Of a stretch of 64,000 nucleotides of DNA, positions 47,463-55,964 are shown piece by piece (the stretch's first letter is position 1; each line of letters starts with the position of its first letter). The notes below the pieces were generated by a model. The model did not search any database. It was not told the origin of the DNA and saw only the letters and a program-made list of their open reading frames with translations. This stretch comes from Croceibacterium xixiisoli (GTDB lineage: Bacteria > Pseudomonadota > Alphaproteobacteria > Sphingomonadales > Sphingomonadaceae): assembly GCF_009827305.1 (NCBI RefSeq), contig NZ_WTYJ01000001.1, forward strand, positions 1,798,001 through 1,862,000, in the 5' to 3' direction. Both the position numbers and the translations under genes were made by a program.

Positions 47463-47762
47463 TCAGGCCGGGCTGACCGGAGTGGTCGGAAGATCGTCAT
47501 CGTCATCGTCAGCGATCATCACGAGCACCACGCCGATGGCAATCAGACCACCGATCAGCCAGCCGCCAAGCGCGCGCTTGCCAGTTGCCGAACTGACATC
47601 GCCCGAAAGAGCGCCGCTTGCGCGATCCGGCATCGAATCAAGCGAAGCGCTGGAAGAGAAAGAGGCTGAACCCGGGCGAACCGGCGTTGCGGCACTGGCG
47701 ACGCTCGAGATGAGAAGAAGCGGTGCTACCGTAGCCCCGATGGCAAGTTTGGTGAGCCTCAT
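47463..47762 (-). CDS. Exported mini-protein with C-terminal membrane helix and poly-Asp tail
   Basis: This 99-residue protein has a signal peptide (cleavage near ASAATP, about residue 24), a Ser-rich middle (about residues 32-60), a hydrophobic helix (about residues 66-82) and an ADDDDDDLPTTPVSPA end. It is monocistronic, with its own strong terminator, and oriented against the exopolysaccharide genes. I do not recognise a function. The acidic tail could bind cations or polysaccharide, but that is a guess. Confidence 0.75.
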   Translation of the reverse strand: MRLTKLAIGATVAPLLLISSVASAATPVRPGSASFSSSASLDSMPDRASGALSGDVSSATGKRALGGWLIGGLIAIGVVLVMIADDDDDDLPTTPVSPA

Positions 47763-47934
47763 GTTCTAAACTCCACTATTCAGCTTTTTGCCTGTGCCGC
47801 TCCCAACGAAGGGGCGGCGATGTCGTTCCGTCTTGTCTGCTGCATATGCGAATAAGACCTATGGTGCAATGCCCTGATTGAGTGAAAATCCTGTAACCGC
47901 CGAGCCTCGATATGCTTTAGGGCGTGTCTTCTGG

Positions 47935-50439
47935 ATGAAAAGGGGCGCTTCTTTGCTGAGCTTTCGCAAGTTGGACTGGTTGACGGTTGGACCCGTGGCA
48001 GTAGCCCTTCTCGGGGCGCTTTTCCTAGGCGGAAGCAGCGCCGTTCCGCCGTTTCGCACCCTGCTGGCCGAAGCCATCGTCTTTCTTGCTTTCGCGATCG
48101 TGGTGTTGCGACGCGGTTTGTCCGTCCCCGGCTGGGCGGCACGGATGCTCGTCTTGCTACCTATGCTTGTGGCGTTTGTGCAGCTGATGCCGGTTCCCCC
48201 CGCAATTTGGCGAATCGCCTCGGGCGGCGGTGCAGTGGCGCAGGGGCTGGAACTTGCTGGCGTAAGCGGCTGGCGCCCTCTGACTTTGGACGTGGAAGCC
48301 ACAGTTCGGTCGGTCCTGTTCATGTTCACCTGCGTTGCCACATTTCTATCTGTGCTTGTGCTTGATCGCAGGGAAAGGCTGGGCTTGGTGGCAGCATTCA
48401 TCCTCACCGCTCTGTGCAGTCTGTTGCTCGCTGCAGCGCAGAAATTGACGGGTTCTTCCAGTTTTTATCTGTTTGATGGTGCGGTGAGGGGGACCTTCAC
48501 CGGCCTGTTCGGCAATCGCAATCATCACGGCGATTTTCTGGTCATGGCAACAGCCGCCACAGTCGGAATGAGCCTGCTGACACCCGACACCAGAATGCGG
48601 GCGATACTTTACGGAATTGCCGGTTTGTTCGCAGCTGCCGCGATTGCCACCATGTCCCGATCGGCCATTCTGCTGCTGGTTTTTGCAGTGGCCGCAATAT
48701 TGCTGATGAATTTGCGCGTTCACCGGCGCGCCGCCCTGCTGGTCGGTGGCGGCGGACTGGTTGCCTTGATGCTGCTGTTTCTAAGCCCGGTCGCGCAAAC
48801 GGCGCTTTCCCGCTTCGGAACGGAGGGCGGTCCACTCAACAGATTGGTCATCTGGCGCGAAAGCATGGTGGCTGTCAGCGAATTTTTGCCGATGGGTGGG
48901 GGATTGGGCACTTTCCCTGAACTCTACGCCAGTATCGAGCAACTCGATCTGGTTTCTCCTTACTTCGTCAATCAGGCGCACAATGATTTGCTGCAGTTGC
49001 TGGTGGAAGGTGGCGTAATAGGCGGGCTTGTTGCCCTGGCACTTGTCGTGATCGTCATATGGCAGATCTGGCTCGCACTGCGTTCTGGTCCTGATGGCGC
49101 TCTTGCGCGATTGGCTGCCGTTTGCCTGGCCATTCCATTGTTGCATTCGCTCGTCGACTATCCTCTGCGTACGATTGCGCTTGGCGTGGCAGCCGCCATG
49201 TTCGCAGGCATGCTGTTCCCGTCGAGAGACCGGGCAACAGAGGATTCGCCTAGCCCGGTCGTCAATTGGCCGCTTCGGGCCATGCCTGCGTTGATCGCCG
49301 CAGTCTTGCTCTGCCTGACTTTGCAGACAGGTATGGCCGGCTTGCTGCTTCAGCGCGGAGATGCGGAGCGGGCATTGCAGATCATGCCCTATTCCTCAGA
49401 GGCAATGACACAGATTGCCGTGGCTCAACTGGGTACTGATGGCGATCCGCAAATCGCGATTGCCCAGGCAGGTTATGCGGTGCAGCTCGATCCGCTTGAT
49501 TCAACGGCTTGGGCCATGCTGAGCGTTGCCCGTAGAGGGATTGATGGGGAAGGGGGGGCTTCCGATGCCGCGCTGCTCCAAGGGGCAGCGCTTGGCTGGC
49601 GCAACCGGCTTGTTCAGGCCCTTGTGTTCGATCGCGCCGTGGCGACGGGTTCGGCGGATCTGGCGGCCCAGTCGGCCGATGCCTTGTTGCGCCAGGGGGT
49701 GCGATCCGATCTGGTGATCTCGCAAATCGATGCCCTGATGGTCGATGAAGGTTTTCGCAATGCTCTAGCAGAACGTCTTGCGGTGGGGCCGAGGTGGTCG
49801 AACGATTTTATCGGGCAGTTGAAGACGGATGATCCCCGGCTTGCCGCCGCCCACCTGGATTTGCTGACCCGTCTGGCTAGCAAGCGGGGCGACACCTCTG
49901 GTGCAATCCTGCTGCCTTATGCCCGCCGGACGATTGCAGAAGGCCATGCATCGCTGTTGCTTCAGGCCTGGCGGACATTGCATCCCGATATGGGCGATGA
50001 TCCCTCACGCGGGATTGTCGATGGCGGATTCGAGCGGCTGGGGAAGACAGAGCAGCCTTTCGGCTGGCTGATGCACAGGGATAGTGCGATTGCGATGGAG
50101 ATCAGGCCCGCTGATGGCGGTCAAGAACTGCATGTCGAAAGCTATGCAACAGATCCAACCCTGGTCGTGTCACAGCTCACGCTGTTACCCACCGGCCGGT
50201 ATGAGATTGATTATTCGACACAGGGCAACGCGCGGTTCCAAGTCAGGGTGAACTGCATCGGGGGGGGCGCACGCCCGGTGCGCGGTGGCGTAACTGATGC
50301 GCAGGCATCGGGCAGGGTCTTGTTCAACGTCCCAGTTACCCGATGCCAAGGCCAGCAAATCCAGTTCCTGTTGCTGCCGTCACCGGATACGCCCGTAACC
50401 GGCAGCCTTGATCGCGTGGCGATCCTGCCGGCATCCTGA
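47935..50439 (+). CDS. O-antigen ligase/Wzy-type polymerase family membrane protein
   Basis: This protein of about 834 residues has some 11-12 membrane helices in its first half and a large soluble C-terminal region. The FGNRNHHGDFL segment and the HNDLLQLLVEGGVIGG motif are typical of the Wzy_C/O-antigen ligase family, so it should polymerise or ligate the exopolysaccharide. The C-terminus contains a TPR-like alpha-helical region and an Ig-like end. The ATG at 47935 is used; the frame is open to a TTG at 47878. A glycosyltransferase gene follows after 19 bases. Confidence 0.85.
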   Translation: MKRGASLLSFRKLDWLTVGPVAVALLGALFLGGSSAVPPFRTLLAEAIVFLAFAIVVLRRGLSVPGWAARMLVLLPMLVAFVQLMPVPPAIWRIASGGGAVAQGLELAGVSGWRPLTLDVEATVRSVLFMFTCVATFLSVLVLDRRERLGLVAAFILTALCSLLLAAAQKLTGSSSFYLFDGAVRGTFTGLFGNRNHHGDFLVMATAATVGMSLLTPDTRMRAILYGIAGLFAAAAIATMSRSAILLLVFAVAAILLMNLRVHRRAALLVGGGGLVALMLLFLSPVAQTALSRFGTEGGPLNRLVIWRESMVAVSEFLPMGGGLGTFPELYASIEQLDLVSPYFVNQAHNDLLQLLVEGGVIGGLVALALVVIVIWQIWLALRSGPDGALARLAAVCLAIPLLHSLVDYPLRTIALGVAAAMFAGMLFPSRDRATEDSPSPVVNWPLRAMPALIAAVLLCLTLQTGMAGLLLQRGDAERALQIMPYSSEAMTQIAVAQLGTDGDPQIAIAQAGYAVQLDPLDSTAWAMLSVARRGIDGEGGASDAALLQGAALGWRNRLVQALVFDRAVATGSADLAAQSADALLRQGVRSDLVISQIDALMVDEGFRNALAERLAVGPRWSNDFIGQLKTDDPRLAAAHLDLLTRLASKRGDTSGAILLPYARRTIAEGHASLLLQAWRTLHPDMGDDPSRGIVDGGFERLGKTEQPFGWLMHRDSAIAMEIRPADGGQELHVESYATDPTLVVSQLTLLPTGRYEIDYSTQGNARFQVRVNCIGGGARPVRGGVTDAQASGRVLFNVPVTRCQGQQIQFLLLPSPDTPVTGSLDRVAILPAS

Positions 50440-50458
50440 TTTCGAAAGGCACTGGCCG

Positions 50459-51547
50459 ATGCGCATATTGCATATTGCGCAGATCCTGCAGGGCGGGACT
50501 GCCAGCCATCTGAGCGAGGTTCTGCCTCATCAATCCGCGTTGTGGGGTCGAGATAATGTCGCCATGCTGGCTCCAGCTGATCAGGCGCATTATCTGACCG
50601 CGCTCGACCGGCAGCAGATCCGGACCTTTCCCACCGCAGAAAGAAGCTTCGGGGCGTTGGCAGCGCTGATGCGCGCTGCTGGCCGGCTGATAGAGGAATG
50701 GCAGCCAGACATCATTCACCTCCATGGCACATTTGCCGGCTTGATGATCCGTCTGCGCCGTCTCATGAATGCTCGCAAGCGCAGGGTGCCATTGGTCTAT
50801 TGCTCGCATGGCTGGTCTTTCAACATGCAGGTGTCGCCATGGGTTCGCACCGGATATGGCCTGATCGAGCGCGTACTGGCCAGTCAAGCCGACCGCATCA
50901 TCTGCATTTCGCGTTTCGAATACGATACCGCACTGCGGCGCGGCATTCCGGCCAGCCGCTTGCGCACGATCTACAACGGGATTGCCGATATTGGTGATGA
51001 CAGCTTGGCCGCAGCGCCGCATGATGATCCTGATGGGCCGGTTCGCTTGTTGTTCATGGGCAGGGATTGCGCGCAGAAAGGATATGACACGCTGGTCGCT
51101 GCGATGCGCCTGATCCCACCGGCGCAGGCACAGCTTGTCTCGGTTGGGCCGGAGGCATCCTCGCTCGATCCTGCAAGTTTGCAGGCGCTCGGGTGGGTCG
51201 GGCGTGATGATATTCCAGGGCATGTTGCACGATGCGATGCGGTGGTCGTTCCCTCCCGCTGGGAAGGTTTCGGCTTGGTTGTTATCGAGGCCATGCGCCA
51301 GTCGCGGGCAGTGATTGCCAGCACAGTCGATGCCTTGCCAGAGATTGTTGCGGACGGGGTAACAGGTTTTCTCGTTCCGCCGGACGATGTGGCGGCCCTG
51401 GCAGCCAGGCTGAGCAGCCTGGACCGTGGAACGCTTTCCGCTATGGGCGCGCGGGGGCGGCAGGTTTATGTTGATCGCTTTACAGCGGACATGATGAACA
51501 GCCAGATCATATCTGTGTATGAAGAATTGCAGACATCCAGCCGTTAA
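50459..51547 (+). CDS. Family 4 glycosyltransferase
   Basis: This 362-residue GT-B glycosyltransferase has the GT4 pattern: an N-terminal GGTASHLSEVL loop, IHLHGTFAG, a C-terminal PSRWEGFGLVVIEAMRQSRAVIAS nucleotide-sugar site with the EX7E-like glutamates, and GVTGFLVPPDD. It should add one sugar to the lipid-linked repeat unit. The ATG at 50459 follows AAGG by about 10 bases; the frame is open further upstream. It ends in a long terminator hairpin. Confidence 0.9.
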   Translation: MRILHIAQILQGGTASHLSEVLPHQSALWGRDNVAMLAPADQAHYLTALDRQQIRTFPTAERSFGALAALMRAAGRLIEEWQPDIIHLHGTFAGLMIRLRRLMNARKRRVPLVYCSHGWSFNMQVSPWVRTGYGLIERVLASQADRIICISRFEYDTALRRGIPASRLRTIYNGIADIGDDSLAAAPHDDPDGPVRLLFMGRDCAQKGYDTLVAAMRLIPPAQAQLVSVGPEASSLDPASLQALGWVGRDDIPGHVARCDAVVVPSRWEGFGLVVIEAMRQSRAVIASTVDALPEIVADGVTGFLVPPDDVAALAARLSSLDRGTLSAMGARGRQVYVDRFTADMMNSQIISVYEELQTSSR

Positions 51548-51590
51548 GTAGGTGACTGCTAGCCTGGCCGATACCAAAACGCCTTGGCTC

Positions 51591-51630
51591 AAACGAAAAT
51601 GGCAGGCCCTGAGGCCTGCCATTTTCGTTT
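51591..51630. terminator. Perfect 18-bp bidirectional terminator
   Basis: AAACGAAAATGGCAGGCC (51591-51608) and its exact reverse complement (51613-51630) enclose a CTGA loop. A/T-rich ends on both sides make it work in both directions. It separates the converging glycosyltransferase and co-polymerase genes. Confidence 0.92.
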
Positions 51631-51646
51631 CCAGAGGGCGCGAGAA

Positions 51647-53815
51647 TCAGTCGCGACCGTAGCTGTAGCTGTATTTTTCGTAATTATACGCATAGCCGTA
51701 ACCGGCGGTGCGGTTGCTGAACTTTGCCAGCACCACGCCGAGGATCTTGCCGCTGCTACCGGCCAGACGCTGCAACGCTGCGCGGACCGAGGAAGGATGG
51801 TTCCGCCCGGCCTGCGTCACGAAGACATACCCCTCGGTCAGATTGGCAAGCAGCGGGGCATCAGCGAGGCCGAGAACTGGCGGGCTGTCGATGATCACCG
51901 CGTCATATTGTGCGGAAAGTTCCGCGAGCGGTGCGGCAAAGCCGATCGAGATCAATTGCGCCGGATTGGTCGGGATCGGCCCTGCCGGAATGAAGTCGAA
52001 ATTGCGCGACGGGATATTGATGATCGCATCAGCCAACGGGGTTTCCCCACTCAGCACATTCGACAGGCCGACCTTGCGATCAAGCCCGAAGCGGTTGTGC
52101 AGGGATGGACGGCGAAGATCGGAATCCACCAGGATAACCTTCAGGCCGCGCGCAGCGACGCTTTGCGCGATGCCGATGGCGGTTGTGGATTTGCCTTCTT
52201 CCCGGTCGGCACTGACGACCATGAGCGTCTTGGGCAGGCCATGCGCAGTTGACAGGCGCAAAGCTGTCTGAAGCGAGAAATATGCTTCGCTGAGTGAGGA
52301 CTTTTGATCGACCAACGCATCGTCGACATTGTCCCGAATATCGGGAGTAATGCCGAGCAGTGGAAGACGCAGCTTGTCGATGACGTCTTCCGGGGTGCTG
52401 ATCCGATCGTCGATTGCGCTTTTGATGAAGGCGATACCGACGCCGATGCCAAGGCCGGCGACCAACGCGAGCAGCAGGTTTAGAGCCAGAATCGGGCTGT
52501 CCGGCGATGTCGGGGTCAAAGCCTCATCGACCTTGGCGAAATCGCTGGCGCTGCCGCTCGATACGCCGATTTCCTTGTAGCGCTGAAGCAGGGCATCATA
52601 CAGCGCGCGGTTGGTATCCACTTCACGCTGCAGCGTGGCATAGCGAATGCCGCGATTCTGCGTGTCGAACACCGAGCTACGCAGCGTTTCGAGCTGACGC
52701 TGCAGTGCCTCCTCCTGCTGCATGGCCAATTGATAGGCTGCACGCAGGCCATCGACGTTCTGGCCGCGAATGCGCGACAGTTGCGAACGGGTCAGGTCGA
52801 TTCTGCTGCGCAATTCCTGCATTGGCCCAAATTCGGGTTTGAAGGTCTGCAGCTTCTGCTGATATTCCGATTGCATCGCTGCCAGCTGCATTTCCAGCCC
52901 GGCCGCGCGCGTATCAGTTTGCAGGGCGGGCAGGTTCGCTCCCCGGCCAGATTGAGCGATGCGCCAGCTTTCCTCTGCGACGATGCGCTGAGCCCGGGCT
53001 TCGGCAACCCGCTGAATCAGCGAATTGAGTGCAACGGTGTCGAGCGATTGCGAAGACGATGCGCCTGTTTCGGTGCTCTGCAGTGCCAAAATGCCATTGG
53101 CACCGGCGTAATCGATCAGCTCTCGTTCGGAGGTTTCCAGCCGTTCCTTTAACTCGGTCAGACGACGGCCGAGAAAATCGCGGGCGTAACTGGATGCAGC
53201 GAACCTGCGCTCAACGCTTGATTGGATGAACTCATCGATAGCCGTATTGGCAATCCGGGCAGCCAGCTGCGGGTTGTCGCCGGTGAAGGTGAGCTCGATC
53301 ACGCTCGAATCGTTGAGCATGGTCGCTTCCAGTCCGGCACGAACCTTATTGATTGCGCTGTTGCGTCGACGATCACGAGACGCTGCCATAGCCTTTGCGT
53401 CCTCGCCTTCGGCAGCAGCCCCTTCGATAAAACCAGTATTGTCCGCCAGTTTAAGGCGATCGACCACCTGGCCGGCGAGCGCACGGCTCTTAAGCAATGT
53501 GATCTGGGTTTGCAGGAATGATCGGTCGGAAGGCGATGCGCCTTCAGCCCCTTCGATATTGGTTATGGGCGGTGTATCGCGTTGCACTTCGAAGGAGGCG
53601 CGCGCGCTGTAGATCTTGTCCGTCAGCAGGGTGAAGATCAGCGCCAGAACCAGCGCCAGAACCACACACACAGCTATCAGGGCGCGATTGCGTCCGAGAA
53701 CCTGCAGTGATCTGCGGAGAGAGGAGCCGCTGTTCACCCAGCGATCGCCGTCTGACACAAGGTCATCCAGCGGCGCGGCGCCATTCGTCTCGAGGGGGCG
53801 AACCGTATCGTTCAA
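51647..53815 (-). CDS. Wzc/ExoP-type polysaccharide co-polymerase with tyrosine kinase domain
   Basis: This 722-residue protein has a Wzz-like chain-length region with two membrane segments (about residues 45-64 and 442-463) flanking a coiled-coil periplasmic part. A cytoplasmic BY-kinase domain follows, with Walker A SADREEGKST (535-544), Walker A' VILVDSD (560-566) and a Walker B-like VIIDSPP. The last 20 residues hold seven tyrosines (YGYAYNYEKYSYSYG), the expected autophosphorylation cluster. It controls export and chain length of the exopolysaccharide. The Wza-type gene lies 35 bases upstream on the same strand. Confidence 0.93.
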   Translation of the reverse strand: MNDTVRPLETNGAAPLDDLVSDGDRWVNSGSSLRRSLQVLGRNRALIAVCVVLALVLALIFTLLTDKIYSARASFEVQRDTPPITNIEGAEGASPSDRSFLQTQITLLKSRALAGQVVDRLKLADNTGFIEGAAAEGEDAKAMAASRDRRRNSAINKVRAGLEATMLNDSSVIELTFTGDNPQLAARIANTAIDEFIQSSVERRFAASSYARDFLGRRLTELKERLETSERELIDYAGANGILALQSTETGASSSQSLDTVALNSLIQRVAEARAQRIVAEESWRIAQSGRGANLPALQTDTRAAGLEMQLAAMQSEYQQKLQTFKPEFGPMQELRSRIDLTRSQLSRIRGQNVDGLRAAYQLAMQQEEALQRQLETLRSSVFDTQNRGIRYATLQREVDTNRALYDALLQRYKEIGVSSGSASDFAKVDEALTPTSPDSPILALNLLLALVAGLGIGVGIAFIKSAIDDRISTPEDVIDKLRLPLLGITPDIRDNVDDALVDQKSSLSEAYFSLQTALRLSTAHGLPKTLMVVSADREEGKSTTAIGIAQSVAARGLKVILVDSDLRRPSLHNRFGLDRKVGLSNVLSGETPLADAIINIPSRNFDFIPAGPIPTNPAQLISIGFAAPLAELSAQYDAVIIDSPPVLGLADAPLLANLTEGYVFVTQAGRNHPSSVRAALQRLAGSSGKILGVVLAKFSNRTAGYGYAYNYEKYSYSYGRD

Positions 53816-53850
53816 ATCAATACTCCAGCATTCTCGGGCGTGCAGGCGTC

Positions 53851-54579
53851 TTAGCGGCTGATGCGTTGAACGGTGTAAAAGGCGCCAATCAGCGGCACGG
53901 TGCCGATAATATCGCGCAGCAATTGTTTTCCAGCCGATGTTTCGACGATGATCAGATCATTGCCGTAAATCGTCGGATCAGCCATCGTGCCTTCGCGGAT
54001 CATGTGAAGGTCAAACAGGGCTACCATTCGCTGGTCGTTGACCTGGCGGAAAACTGCAACGGTCCGGTCATTGGCCAGATTGCTGGTTCCCTGCGCGAGC
54101 GCCATGGCCCGCATCAGCGTGGTGGAACCGGCAATCGGATAGATCCCGGGCTTACTCACGGCGCCTTCGATAGCCAAACGCTGGCTAACCGTCTCGCTGA
54201 TCCCGACGCTCACCTGCGGGCTGACAAGCACGCTGGTGCGAAGGCGTCGCGTAATTTCTTGGCCAACCTCTTCGGTCGTCTGCCCACCGACGAACACACG
54301 GCCGACGTATGGAAGAGAGATGTAACCGGCCGGATCGACCATCACGGTCTGGGCCATGTCCGGTAAATCGGCGACGAAGATGGCGAGCTTGTCTGATGGT
54401 CCGACATAGTAGGCGCTCTGGATCGATCCGCCCACATCGCGGGGATCGGGCGCCGGCAGATCGGTCGAAACTACGGCAGCGGTTGCATATCCATCACGGA
54501 TCGCATTGCTCGATGCACAGGCAGAAAGGCCCGATGCGCACAGGCACAGGGCGACGATTCCAGCTTTACCGGGGCGCAT
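53851..54579 (-). CDS. Wza-type polysaccharide export lipoprotein
   Basis: This 242-residue protein has a lipoprotein signal with LSAC. Poly-export and SLBB domains follow: YYVGPSDKLAIFVADLP, VDPAGYISLPYVGRV, EEVGQEITRRL, and a VSKPGIYPI segment. It forms the outer-membrane export channel working with the Wzc-type protein encoded downstream. The ATG at 54579 is chosen because it gives the lipoprotein start; the frame is open 57 bases further. Confidence 0.9.
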   Translation of the reverse strand: MRPGKAGIVALCLCASGLSACASSNAIRDGYATAAVVSTDLPAPDPRDVGGSIQSAYYVGPSDKLAIFVADLPDMAQTVMVDPAGYISLPYVGRVFVGGQTTEEVGQEITRRLRTSVLVSPQVSVGISETVSQRLAIEGAVSKPGIYPIAGSTTLMRAMALAQGTSNLANDRTVAVFRQVNDQRMVALFDLHMIREGTMADPTIYGNDLIIVETSAGKQLLRDIIGTVPLIGAFYTVQRISR

Positions 54580-54698
54580 AGACTGCAAAAGTTCCGATCC
54601 CTCAACACATGGCGCGGCAGGCATGCCAATTCGCAATGCCCCTGCCCTTTAGCGCAGGTGAGTGCAACAGGCTAGTTACGGCGGCGCGACTTCAACAT

Positions 54699-54737
54699 CA
54701 TTGTGCAATGCACATCACTGTATAATGACAATCGTCA
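54699..54737 (+). promoter_or_regulatory. Probable promoter with palindromic operators before the nonulosonate synthetase gene
   Basis: A consensus -10 TATAAT is at 54721-54726. Just upstream is TGTGCA-A-TGCACA (54702-54714), a perfect 6-base palindrome around one A, and just downstream TGAC-AATC-GTCA (54726-54737). The -35 is not obvious. The site lies in the divergent region before the Wza-type gene (minus) and the synthetase gene (plus). Confidence 0.55.
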
Positions 54738-54766
54738 CAGATTAAGGTCAACAAGGCATTCTGGAT

Positions 54767-55945
54767 ATGGGCGAACAGGTTTTGGCAGTGATCCCCGCAC
54801 GCGGCGGGTCGAAGGGTATCCCGGGCAAGAATATCAAACTGCTGGGTGGTATCCCGCTGATTGCCCACAATATTCGCGCCGCCCTTGCCGCCCGTACGGT
54901 CAGCCGCGTGGTGGTTTCCACCGATGATGACGCGATCGCGAAGATCGCCCGCGATTTTGGCGCCGATGTTGTCATGCGCCCGGCCGCTCTGGCCACGGAT
55001 ACGGCCAAATCGGAAGATGCCTTGCTGCATGTGCTAACGGCACTGGAGGAAAGCGAAGATTATCGGCCCGATGTGGTGCTGCTGGTGCAGTGCACCTCGC
55101 CCCTGACGAGTGCAGAGGATATCGATGGCGTGGTCACCGCTCTCTTCGATGGTGGTGCCGACAGTTCCGTCGCGGTGGCCCCGTTCCATTATTTCCTCTG
55201 GGGCCGCGATGCCGCCGGAGAAGGGGTGGCGATCAATCACGACAAGCGCGTGCGGCTGATGCGGCAGCAGCGCGAACCCGAATTCATCGAAACCGGCGCA
55301 GTCTATGCCATGCGCGTGCCCGGTTTCCGGCAGACGAAGCATCGTTTCTTCGGCCGGACGGTGCTGCATGAAACACCGATCGAAAACCGGCTGGAGATCG
55401 ATGACCCGATCGATTTCCAACTGGCCGAAGAACGGCTGGCCATGCGGCGGCGCCAGGGGCAGATCGATGCGCTGCAGGCCATGCCGCAGGCCATCGTGTT
55501 CGATTTCGATGGCGTGTTCACCGATGACTGCGTCGTGGTGGATGAAAACGGAAAGGAAAGCGTCATATGCTCGCGCCGCGATGGCATGGGGATTGAAAGT
55601 CTGCGCAAGGCCGGCGTGCCGATGGTGGTGATCTCCAAGGAGAAGAACCCGGTGGTCGCAGCGCGTTGCCGCAAGCTGCAACTGGACCATTTCCATGGGG
55701 TCGAGGCCAAGCTGGAACTGATGACGCGATGGTTGGCGGACCGGGGCTTCGATCCGGCAGCTACGGTTTATATCGGTAATGACATCAATGATGTCGCTTG
55801 CATGGCCCATGTCGGTACGGCAGTCGCGCCGCGCGATGCCCACCCGTCTGCGCTCGCGGCCGCGGATATCGTTCTGGATGCCGATGGTGGGCAGGGGGCG
55901 ATCCGCCTGTTCGCCGATCTACTGGAAGCGCGTTTTCCGGTCTGA
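54767..55945 (+). CDS. CMP-nonulosonate cytidylyltransferase fused to KdsC-like HAD phosphatase
   Basis: This 392-residue fusion has an N-terminal NeuA/PseF-type cytidylyltransferase (about residues 1-228) with the signature IPARGGSKGIPGKNI, and a C-terminal HAD domain of KdsC/YrbI type (about residues 240-392). The HAD catalytic motif is VFDFDGVFTDD (Asp246, Asp248), with GNDINDVACM as motif IV. The N-terminal part should activate a sialic-acid-like sugar as its CMP form. The HAD part could dephosphorylate the sugar phosphate precursor. The gene is divergent from the Wza-type gene and lies 19 bases before the sialyltransferase-like gene. Confidence 0.88.
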   Translation: MGEQVLAVIPARGGSKGIPGKNIKLLGGIPLIAHNIRAALAARTVSRVVVSTDDDAIAKIARDFGADVVMRPAALATDTAKSEDALLHVLTALEESEDYRPDVVLLVQCTSPLTSAEDIDGVVTALFDGGADSSVAVAPFHYFLWGRDAAGEGVAINHDKRVRLMRQQREPEFIETGAVYAMRVPGFRQTKHRFFGRTVLHETPIENRLEIDDPIDFQLAEERLAMRRRQGQIDALQAMPQAIVFDFDGVFTDDCVVVDENGKESVICSRRDGMGIESLRKAGVPMVVISKEKNPVVAARCRKLQLDHFHGVEAKLELMTRWLADRGFDPAATVYIGNDINDVACMAHVGTAVAPRDAHPSALAAADIVLDADGGQGAIRLFADLLEARFPV

Positions 55946-55964
55946 TGTTGGCAGACAGAATATC

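Noticed and set aside
47463-47762. PEP-CTERM/exosortase substrate for the poly-Asp mini-protein
   Set aside because: No PEP motif or Arg-rich end after the helix, and no exosortase gene in the window.
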